Positions 21,701 through 33,700 of a stretch of 64,000 nucleotides of DNA are shown piece by piece. Source of the DNA: Bicyclus anynana. Lineage: Eukaryota; Arthropoda; Insecta; Lepidoptera; Nymphalidae. A program made the translations under genes and the position numbers. Under the pieces are notes generated by a model that searched no databases, was not told where the DNA came from, and saw only the letters and a list, made by a program, of their open reading frames with translations. The DNA lies in NCBI RefSeq assembly GCF_947172395.1, contig NC_069109.1, positions 4,382,968 through 4,446,967 on the forward strand, given 5' to 3'. Each line of letters opens with the position of its first letter. Position 1 is the stretch's first letter.

Positions 21701-24700
21701 GATTGGGATGAATTCTACGACGCCTGAGTCTTTACGTATAATTTTCTTTTTATTATTATTAATGTTGTTGTTTGTTTGTTTAGTTAGTTTTAGATTACTT
21801 TAGTTTTAGATAATGTAAATGGTTATAAATGATGAATAAATTAAAAAAAAAGCAAAACTTACATAGTGCACACTAACATATTTGACATATCTTCGTAGGT
21901 ACATAACACACATTGTAATATTTATTTTATTCTGCATTATATAATTTGGATGAATATTTAAAAAATACGCGTTGTTGTATATTGTGATAAAATCAATGAC
22001 ACTCACTATTTTATTATTTTAAAATCAAAATAGTCATCACGTACAGAATAGTTATCACAATAGATATAATAATAATAAGAGTTGTAGGTGAATAAAACGG
22101 TAGTCTATTAATTTAGTACGAACTGAATTGCGCCTTATTATGTTGTAGCTAGAGTCGCTATTCATTTAAATAACGTTGCGGAGTGATTCTTCTGTACTGT
22201 ATATGTATTCTGTGTCCTTACCTAAGTGCATCCGTTTCCGCCCCTTATGGTGTGGAATCAAAAACGGCTTGACATCTCGCAGTACTGGGTTCACCATGGG
22301 TTCCAATCTGATGTATGGAAAAAAACATTTTTTTTTTTAAAGTATATTTGCCATATCTTTTTCATATGACCATTATTCTCATTCCCCTCCAACAGTCGAC
22401 ACAGACTGTGCTAGTGGGTACGCCAATAGACCAACGGGGCGGGGATCGAACCACCACCCCTCGGTGATGAGTCCGACCGCTTTACCGTTGAGCTATTGAG
22501 GTTATAGCCTTTATTAACACGCTTGTAAGAAAATCTTAGAATCTTAATTTGATCCACTTTGCGGTCTTCGATTAGGATGAAATTTTGCACACGCTCTGAG
22601 TTCTGATGACAATACATGACTAGCTAAGTAACGTCATTTACCTGTAAGCGATGGGATCGTACGGATGGAAGATGTTGAAGAAATTTTTGCACGTCGGCAA
22701 ACAGAAGTCCAGGCCGAGCGTGTGGACACCACGGATGCATTCGAATATTGCTGAAACAAAAACGATGAAATAAATAATAATTAATATACAAAGAACTAAC
22801 TTGTAAATATAATTAAAAAAAACAGTGTTCTGTAGACCTTACGACTGAAGCAAAACTTCTTTCAAAAATAAATCAAAAAGCACCATCTGTGTTCCTCAAG
22901 CGTAACTGCATCGCAACAGGTTCTTGAAATGTACAAAAAGAGTTTGTTTCAGTGTTCAAAGTTTCTAAGAACGCCATCTACTGGTAGTTTAAATTAACAA
23001 ACACTGTTTTAATACGCCGGTAGATGGCAGCACGCATCGCCTGATTACAATTTTCGTAACGCATTTCACGTTGAAGTTTTACTTCAAAAATTTATTGTAA
23101 AATTGTCTCGATAGCAATTTAAAACAACTTTTGACGACCTCCGTGGCGCAGTAGTATGTGCGGTTTATTTACAAGACGGATGTCCTGGGTTCGAGCCCCG
23201 GCTGGGCCGATTGAGGTTTTCTTAATTGAGGTTTAATTAATTGGTCCAGGTCTGCTTGGTGGGAGGCTTCGGCCGTGACTAGTTACAGGTTCTTGAAATG
23301 TACAAAAAGGGATTGTTTCGAAGTTTTGTAAGAACGCCACCTGGTAGTTTAAAATAACAAACACTGTTCCACTATGCCTGTAGATCACGCACGCATCGCT
23401 ATGCCTGTAGATCAAGCACGCATCGCCTGATTACGATTTTCGTAACGCATTTACCAACTAAAGGTCAAGCTGTAAGATTTTCTTGAAAAATTAATTGAAA
23501 AATTGTCTCGATATCAATTAAAAATAGACAACATAATCTAATTACAAAGATACGGAAAAAGGGGTCAATTTGGCATAACTAGTTTTATACCTGTAAACAT
23601 TAATATAACCCCGAATATTTTATCAGTTTTTACCTGACTACGGAAGTCAGGTAAAAACTAATAAATATTTTACGGAAGTCGGGTAAAAACTAATAAATGT
23701 TTTACGGAAGTCGGGTAAAAACTAATAAATATTTTACGGAAGTCGGGTAAAAACTAATAAATATTTTACGGAAGTCGGGTAAAAACTAATAAATATTTTA
23801 CGGAAGTCGGGTAAAAACTAATAAATATTTTAGAATTTAAACTATCGTGAGTGTTATTCATATTAATTGATTATGAAACACGGCTAAAACTCACGTGATA
23901 TTAGGTCGGAGTATGCCAGACTAGTTTCGAACCCATACGGGGTCCTTAGTCATGAGCTTGTTCTTGCATCGCGGCACGAACCAAACTGCGAAGTGCGGGT
24001 GCGCGACGCGCAGCTGCTCGCATCGCGCGCTGGGAGAGGGGTTGAGTGGTGAAGAGTGAAGGTTCCGTTACACTCTCCGACGGTTCATTAACCAAACTTA
24101 CCTAATTCCGACCTTATATCACGTGAGTTTTAGCCGTATTTCATAATCAATTAACTAATAAATATTCTTGTGATCCTCTATTTTTTTTTATATATTCTTT
24201 ACAAGTTAGCCCTTGACTACAATCTCACCTGATGGTAAGTGATGATGTAGTCTTAGATGGAAGCGGGCTAACTTGTTAGGAGGAGGATGAAAATCCACAC
24301 CCCTTTCGGTTTCTACACGGCATCGTACCGGAACGCTAAATCGCTTGGCGGTACGTTTTTGCCGGTAGGGTGGTAACTAGCCACGGCTGAAGCCTCCCAG
24401 CCAGCCAGACCTGGACCAATTAAGAAAATCTCAATCTGCCCAGCCGGGGATCGAACCCAGGACCTCCGAGGCCGTCAAAATACTCATTGTTGACTTACCA
24501 ATAGGGCTGCCCAAAGCGTACAGGGTATCAGGGTCAAAGTCCAGACGAGGGTACTTCACGCACGGCTGGCCGGTACCGGCCGTTCCTGTCACATACGTCT
24601 TGTCTGTCGACACTGGTTTGCCTGCATCCTGAGACAATAGGTAATCCGTTAGTGTATTTCGGTTTTATTTATCTTTGTAACATTAATGTCAGAAATAAAA

Positions 24701-27700
24701 ATAAAATTGTTGCTCACCATACTAGGTTACAAACAATTAGTAATTCTTTTAAGGGCAATTGCTTACGTTTTTATAATAAACTACCACATGAAGCCACTGG
24801 AATGTCTCTTAAAAAGTTCAAAGTGTTTATTAAACGCAAGCTTTTGGGAATGGCTTAAAGCTTGGTGTTAAACTGTGTGCTTAGTTTTAAATAAGTTTGT
24901 AAAATGGTGGTAAACAAAAACAAAAAACCTTGGCTGAGTTTGTTGTGGGCTCTTCTCGAACCAAGGCGCGTTTGGAACTCTCGTAACTTTAATTTTAATT
25001 TTTCGACTATTATTACCACCATTAGATTAAATTAAATTATGATGACATAATCTTGACCTTTCAAAAGTGCTTTAAGACTAAGCCTAATTGAAATAAATGA
25101 GTTTTGAATTTTGTTTTCACCTTATTATTGGCATACTTAACTAACATGTGAGGTTTTATGTCATTCATAGTGTTCGCGCAAAGCTAACGCTTCCTATCCC
25201 ACTTCTACTCCAACGCATCCTATAAGTTCCTCTCTGTCCCGCATAATCCTCGTTATTCTTAAACGCCGCTGAAAACTAAATTAATTAGTCGCACGTAACC
25301 CATCGCTACTTATATACGCTTTGTACGCACGCGCCGCGACACTTTGATATTTCGCATATAAGTTACCAAACTATAAAACTTGGCTGTGATTGTGAGTGAA
25401 AAAGAAGATACGAAGCGGTCTCAGTAAGTCCTTTCTATTTTCCTTTCCTAGCAAAGCCAAACGCGAACACATAGAACACGGTGTAAAGCAAGAATATATT
25501 CGGTGCCTAGTGACACAGAAAGTGAAAAATATGTCACAGACCACCTGACAACACGATATCACCTCTGTATCAGGATTCTTTAAACTTGCTATTTTTTTTC
25601 ATCAAAGGGGAATGCCCATCGGCCCATACAACGTCGGCCCACGGAACCCTGGTATACCCCCATGGAACTTTAACGAAACTTACCTGAGGTACCTGGTGAC
25701 TCAGAAGGTCGTACAAAATGACACTGCCCAGCGAGTGACCACCTAAAGACACACCACCCTCGAATCCAGGGTTCCTCTGCTTGAACAACGCGTAGATTCG
25801 ATTCAGTTCACTGCACACAGTGTCTATGATCGTCTGTAAATAAAAAAAAAGTATGTGTCAGCTCCAACGCACGAATGGAGTTTCTCTCTTCTCTCTCTTT
25901 CAGAACTCTTCTAAATAGTGTATGTTGTCCCGCAGCGTACACTATGTACGTCTCAATAGGTATATAAATGACATTACTTTATTGTTTATATCTGGCAACC
26001 CCACAGTTGCAGTGTGAAAGCAGGCAAACTTTACTTTTTCAATTGTTTTGTATATATTCTATTAACTAGTGTATAGTGTTTTTAATCCATTGAGGGAAGG
26101 AGATTAAATAAATAAAAAAAAAGTGTGTGTCACCCCCGACGCACGAATGGAGTTTACTCTTTCAGTTCGACTGTATAAATAGTGTATGTTGTCCCGCAGC
26201 GTACACTGTGTACGTCTCAATACCAACGCCTGAAAAGTGAAAGGTGCGCAGAATAGGTTGCGCACAAAAACGTAACGCTGTCATTCGCTCGTCGAATATT
26301 ACCGCCCATATTTTTTTCATATATGGGCTATATTGAAAAATCGATTCTTAAGGAGAAAACCCATATTTATTAACATTTACCTGACAGAACACAGGGCTGG
26401 TGTAGAACAGGACATCCAACAGCGTGTCGTTGGTGAAGTTCCTCAATCGTGGGATGCTCTCCAGCGTCACCGCCGCCAGCCGCGTGTCCACGCCCGTCTC
26501 GCCGGAATGTAAGCTGGAATGCCAGGATATTGGAAGCACCTGGAATAGGGATGATGACAGTTTTTTAAATTGTATATAAATTAAGAGTACGCTAATAGTA
26601 AAGCAATTTTGTAAAAGGAACAGGGTATCTGCGATCATTACATTCGGAGCTACAGCGATTTAAAGGGTCAGATTTTCGGCGCTGCCACGGATCCCTGAAA
26701 TACGCCCTGTACAAAATGGTACGAATTAATGACGTCATTGATCATAATGATCGCTATATTTCTATGGGCGTTCAAACAAAATTACTAATATCTTTGTTAT
26801 TTGTGCGTTTGTGTTTATAGTACAAAAAATTAAAAAAATGTCACGTTTAATGTAAGGAGCCTAAAACTATGAATTTTCATCTAATAGATTTTGAAATTTT
26901 ATAATCTTATTTATTTTGCAAACATCCAAACAATCTTTGCTTTTTACGTATAAATTAGTTAACATTGACCTTATTTACTCGAATGTCTCATCATCCCCGT
27001 TATGCTAAATTTATAAATTCAATATGATATTTAATTTTACAGCGACTTTATTACTATTAACTTAAATAAACATACATTTGTTTGTTTTAGATGTATAAAC
27101 ATTAAATAATATTTAACCAATGTTACCTCAACTCTACCAACCAGGCCATTGTCATAGGAGTTCTTATAATGTGCTTGCACGAGTTGCAAACTTGTAGATC
27201 TGAAGTCATCCACTGTAATCAAAGTTTAATCATGTATCAACATTTGTTTATAACCATAGACAATACAAGCAAAATAGTTAATTTTATACAATAGTTTTAC
27301 CTGTTTCTTTATCAACACTCAATATAAGTATTTTATAGAGGTAAAGTTAGTGTAAACTTAATAAATTATAGGGGTAATATCTGGAACTACTAAACCGATT
27401 TTTAAAATTCTTTTTGATTTTTTTTTAATTGAAAGCCACGTTATGTGTAAGTGTCACAGGCTATATTATATCCTCGTATTCTTATGGGAACTACCCGGAG
27501 AGAAACGGCGTGGCGTTGACTAGTCTTTAATTAGCCGACGCCTCGTGGTTTAATGAAACTTAAAATAAATATTTAATGAAACTTACCTATCACCAAAGTC
27601 AAAGGTAAGATTGAATAAAGCTTCAGATAAAATCACTTAAAATTCAAAGGTAAACTAAACTAAATGTACATTACTCTACAGACTGGACGCTCATAACACA

Positions 27701-30700
27701 AGCGGAGCCGACGCCATGACACAATAGCAATAAGTGATCTATACCTATAACCTTAACCTATAACCTTTCAAAGGTAAGATAGAATAAGTGTCATGTAAAA
27801 TCGGTTAAAATTCAAAGGTAAACTAAGCAAACTAAGGATAACTCCCTCCACAGATCGGAAGCTGATATGACACACATCAGCAACAGGTATGCTCGATGGT
27901 AGTTACCTATAACCTTTCAAATCAAAGGTAAGATTGAATAAAGCCACAGGTAAAAACGGGTAAAATTTCATAAACGTACCAACTTCCTCTACAGACCGGA
28001 AGCGCATGTCACACGCGGAGCCGACGCCATGACACATCAGCAGCAGGTGGTCTATGCTCGATGGTTCCGTATCCTCTATTTCCGATTCGACGCAACCTCT
28101 TACAACCCGCTGACGCATTGACTGTAGGAAATATAAATAAATGTTGTATTTAATTATTTTTTTTAAATATCGTTTAATTTTTATAATTTTATGTATTTTA
28201 TAACATTAGTATATATCAATAATATATTTTTCTACTCCCATTTCGTAGTATAAAACCTCAAACCATCGTCGTCGTCGTTATCAACCCATATACGGCTCAC
28301 TGCTGAGCTCGAGTCTCCACTCAGAATGAGAGGGGTTAGGCCAATAGTCCACCACGCTGGCACCACATCACACACGCAGAGAATTAAGAAAATTCTCTGG
28401 TATGCAGGTTTCCTCACGATGTTTTCCTTCACCGTTTTGAGACACTTGATAATTAATATCTTAAAATGCACACAACTGAAAAGTTGGAGGTGCATGCCCC
28501 GGACCGGATTCGAACCTACGCCCTCCGGTTATATCCACTGGGCTATCACGGCCTGTAGGAATCATCATTATCAACCCATATTCGGCTCACTGCTGAGCTC
28601 GAGTCTCCTCTCAAAATGAGAGGGGTTAGGCCAATAGTCCACCACGCTGGCCCAATGCGGGTTGGCAGACTCCGATAGTTCCGGGGCCAGTGTAGCTTTG
28701 AAACAGTGAAAGAATGTTTCAAATCAGTTCAGTAGTTTCAGATTTATGCAATCAAACAATCAAATTATTCCTCTTTATAATATTAGTATGAATAAGAGAC
28801 TAAGAGATTAGTTTAAACCCGCGTAGTTCTCGTTCCCGTTTGAATACGGTGATAATAGCCTTTGGCACTCACAAATAACGTGTAAAAGAAATAAAAATCG
28901 GATCAGTAGATTCAGAAATTACCCCATACAGTACCACAAACTTTCCTCTTTATTATATTAGTATAGATTACTTCCTGGACCCAAAGACATAGTCTTTTTT
29001 TTTTTTTTTTTATTCTTTTACAAGTTAGCCCTTGACTACAATCTCACCTGATGGTAAGTGATGATGCAGTCTAAGATGGAAGCGGGCTCAGAATGAGAGG
29101 GGTTAAGCCAATAGTCCACCACGCTGGCCCAATGCGGCTTGGCAGACTTCACACACGCAGAGAATTAAGAAATTCTCTGGTGTGCAGGTTTCCTCACGAT
29201 GTTTTCCTTCACCGTTTGAGACACGTGATATTTAATTTCTTAAAATGCACACAACTGAAAAGTTGGAGGTGCATGCCCCGGACCGGATTCGAACCCACAC
29301 CCTCCGAAATCGGAAGCCCTCAAACCATATCACAAAGTTATTCATTTTCTCAGGTAGTATTCATTATCACACAGGTAAACTGTGCTACAAAGATTTTTAT
29401 TTTTAAATAGTTCCATATTGGCTACAAAAATTCTGACTTTCATATTATAAGAGACAAAATCTAGGAGGTCATGCCCACCGACAATTATTATTTATTATTT
29501 ACCAATTTTTGTTATTATGATCGTAGAAAAAGCATTGTATGCCACTGCACGTAATAAGCGATTGTAGCACTCGTGCTGTCTATTGTGCAATTGCCCCCAT
29601 TACATAACAGTTCTATAAATAAGTATTACAAGCTTTTGCCGGAGTATGGAAGTCGGGTAAAACGTAATAAATATATTCTTGTCTATTTATAAGCCTTTAC
29701 CTGACAGTAGAAGTCGGGTAAAAACCAATAAATATAGTATTGTGATCGCCATTGGGCTTTTCTCATGTCGACTACAACAACAACAAGCAGAGACTAACAA
29801 TTTTCTCCTTCTGGAACCTCCACTCTCCCGCGCCATGGACCATGAAGATGAGGTGGTCTATCTTCTGTGTTTGGTCCTCCGATACGTTGATCTTTGGGTT
29901 GCGATACACGCTTTTACCGAATACGAATAGCTGGGGATAAGGATGGATGGGTTAGGATGAAGGATAGATTAGGATGAAGTAGGATGGTTAAAAGAGGCAA
30001 TGGAATAGTTTCTAAGTTATTGCATAGCTTTTATCGCGGCGACCGAATCAAGAAATTCCGTAACGAAAATAAACCTAACACCCGAGCCGTGCAAGTTGAT
30101 ACATTTCGACGTTATCATATCGACTCAACTGGACAAGTGGTGTGAAACTAAGGGGAAAAACTTATTAAACCAAAGTTCGATTCCAGCTCGAAGTAAAGAC
30201 ATTTTTTTTTTATTTCTGGAACGAAGTTTCTTATCGCGCGTTGCGAATAGGGGCTAGACGGACTTTTTTTTAAACGACACTTTACCCGACTGCGTAAGGA
30301 GAGTAATGTATTTGCTATAGTTGTAAGTCGTGGCCTGAAGACAGCTGGTGAGCTCCAGGGTCTTCAAAAGGCCCCCCAAACCCTAAAGTTCCTTTTGATG
30401 AATGTTCCCAGATTTGATGGGATGGGATGGGATGGGATGCGATATCGATAGCGAACTTTGTTCCATAAACGTGTACCTTGACAACTCTCAAGTTTTTTTT
30501 AATTCATTTTTTTTTTATTATTTTCGAAAGAAAAAAAAGATAAAGCATAAATAAAATAAATAAATAAATACAATTGCATAAGTTGATATGACCATTCGAG
30601 ATTTGCGGCAAATTATTTAATGTTCTGGTACATCTTGTAACGTGACAAGTAGCATTAACAGTCATTGTAGCATCGTTTTGTAGTAGAGGAAACACCTCGA

Positions 30701-33700
30701 GCAAGTACCAGGACTTGTGACTTTGCGTGTAAGTTTAAAAGATCCTTTCAGAACGCATTAACACTCACCTCCCCTGACAGACATGTTCTCCATGCCCACA
30801 CTCCAGAACACACAACATTATTGCACATAATCACTAATGCGACGGTGTTCACGCTGCCTAACAAACAACTGAATTCAAGTTTATCAAATACTCTTTGATC
30901 ACATGTTACGTATACTGGACAACAGAGCACTGACCGGCGTGGAGGTGAAGGCGTCAGCAGTCTGCAGAAAATGCACCATCACCGAGGGGCCGTGCATCAC
31001 CACCATCTCCTCGTTGGGCAGCATCAGACGACGGTGCCACTCGCCCGAGCTCACGCTGCTGCGGTACATCTCCTGAACAACAATTCATCATCATCATCAT
31101 AGTAATCCTCATTATCAACATCAATCATTACCAACCCATATTCGGCTCAATGAGTACGTATCTCCTTTCAGAATGAGAGGGGTTAGGCCAATAGTCCACC
31201 ACGCTGGCCCAATGCGGATGGGCAGATTTCACACACGCAGAGAATTAAGAAAATCTTTAGATATGCAGGTTTCCTATACCATACGATATACGAGTATCTA
31301 TAGTAGGGATTGCAATTGCTGGATCCAGCATACAGCAATCCAGCTGGATCCAGCGCCTTTTTAAACATGCTGGATCCAGCATACATCTTGATCCAGCGAT
31401 GCGGATCCGCAAACGTAGGTATCAATTTCTATTGTTTAGTTTTGTTTAGTTTTTGATTTTCGAATCGGCGCGGCAACGTTGCCGTTCTGTCACCATAGCA
31501 CGTGCCGCATGAAAGGCAACGCCGCCCGCCCCCTTTCCCCCTTACCAACTGTATCGCTTATGTTTGTTTATTTTATAAATCAAAGACAGTTGATGAGTTG
31601 AATAACTGCTCTCGTCTCGATAGAAAGTGTCTTTGTGTCACTAAAGTGCATATGAAGTGCGTGTTGGTTATTGTTAGAGAGACTTCCCTAAGCGCCGAGC
31701 TAGCTGAAGCACTACGCAACAGAATCGCAGAATGACGCCCCTCCGAAGTTACTGGTACATTAGTGTACTTGAAAAATCCAAAAAAGTATGAAGAAGCAGT
31801 TAAAAAACCTGGCTTTTTTCCATTGCCAAAAAAGAATGCGATGCGGCAGGAGATAAAAACATTGTTAAAACGAGTAAATAAACAATATATTATAGAGCCG
31901 GTGCAAGAAGATACCATGGAGATAGAAGTAGATCGTATAGATGATGACGCAGAACCCGTCGAAAGTTACGAAAAGTCGTTACGAAAAGATCCTAAAAAGA
32001 GAAATGAGCGTTCATGAAAGCGAAGGAGTGCGAGGTGAACATTTATCAGTGGTTTATGAGTATTTGACCTTAAAACCGACCAGTGTAGAGGCCGAAAGGG
32101 CATTCTCAGCAGCCGGCTACATATGCAGTTCTGTGCGAAGCAGGTTGGGAGATAAGACTATAGATAAAATTTGTTTTCTAAGGTCTTACTTTCAGAGAAT
32201 TCAAAAAAAGAAGTAGTCTCTTATCGTCAGACTTTAAACTGCTTAATTATTAAGGATTAACGAGCGGAGAGAAGATTATTTCAAAGCTTGTTTTGTTTAA
32301 TACAAAAATAGTATTGAAAATTAAAATAGTGTTATTGTTACGGTCCTTTTTTAAAAGAATGTTAATTAAGTTAATTTTAAAAGAATTTGTGAGACTGTTG
32401 GCTACTGATTAGCCGTCCTATCATTAAACATAAGCATAATTAATAAGATAGTGCTTACTTAGAAACATTATCTTAAATGTTATATGAATATAAGGTTAGT
32501 GGTTATATGTTTGTTATTCAATTTTATGTTGATTATTTTGATCTCAAATTATTAAAAAACCAAAGCAAATTAATATAAGATATCACCAAATGAGTGGAAG
32601 ATTTCAAAGATTATCGTAAGAAGTACAAATTAATAAAAAAAGTCTTAAAAATGTCGTCTTTTTATTTTCGTTCCACGTTTTGCTGGATCCGCGCTGGATC
32701 CAGCTGGATTCAGGTCAATCCAGCAAAAATTCCGCTGGATTGAAAACGCCGCTGGATTGCAATCCCTAATCTATAGTCCGTTTGGTATATGCATTTGGAA
32801 ATGCAAAGTAACCGGAAAAACTGAACTTTGGATATAACTTTGGGGAGCCTAGAAAAGCTTAAAAGCAAATTTGCGACCAAGATTTCTTATATGCATTTTC
32901 CGTCATAAATAAGATTATAAAATTTCAAAATCTATCAAATTTTTTTTTTTCGAAATTACGTGAATATTCATACAGTATTAGCTTCCTTACATTAAATGTG
33001 ACATTTTTTTATAAATGAACTATAAACATAAACGCACAAATAACAAAGATATTATAATGATTTTATTTGAACGCCCATACAAATCTTAACGATCAGCGAG
33101 CCAACGACGTCACTAGTTCGTGCCATTTTGTATGGAGCGTTTTTCAGGGATCCGCGGCAGCGCCGTAAATCTAACCTTTTAAATCCCTGTAGCTCCGAAA
33201 GTAATGATCGCAGATATCCTGTTACTTTTAGAAAATTGCTTTACTATTAGCATACTCTTAATTTATATACAATTTAAAAAACTGTCATCATCCCAATTCG
33301 GTTAACACTAACTCTTGTCTGTCAGTAATGGCTACTTTAACTAGATTTGTTACATATAATATATATAAGGATAACAAGTAAGGAAGATTTTGAAGAGACA
33401 ATTTTAAGAAATGAGACGACAAACCTCTAGCTTCTCGGCCACAGTCTCCGTGTAAGGGATATATCGGGGCACCGCCGTGCCTTTGTAGAACCAACTGCAT
33501 CTGTAAACATTTTGTATTTCAACAAAGAGCCTCAATAGCTCAACAGAGGGGGGGGGGGTTCCCATCTCGCCCCGTTGGTCTATTGTAGTACCCCAAGTCC
33601 CTCGATTACAGGTGCTATTAACAGTCATTATTTATGTTATTGTTTAGCGGAGGGGAGCTCAGTTGTTTGTTAGGCAGCGTAGACACCGTCACGCTGCCAG

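Noticed and set aside
23640..23831. Regular 32-bp direct repeats, CRISPR-like at first sight
   Set aside because: Units are contiguous with no spacers, and the genome is eukaryotic. Plain tandem repeat.
25119..25560. Solo LTR
   Set aside because: A TATA-like box is present, but no TG...CA ends with a target duplication and no second copy were found; left as unrecognised.
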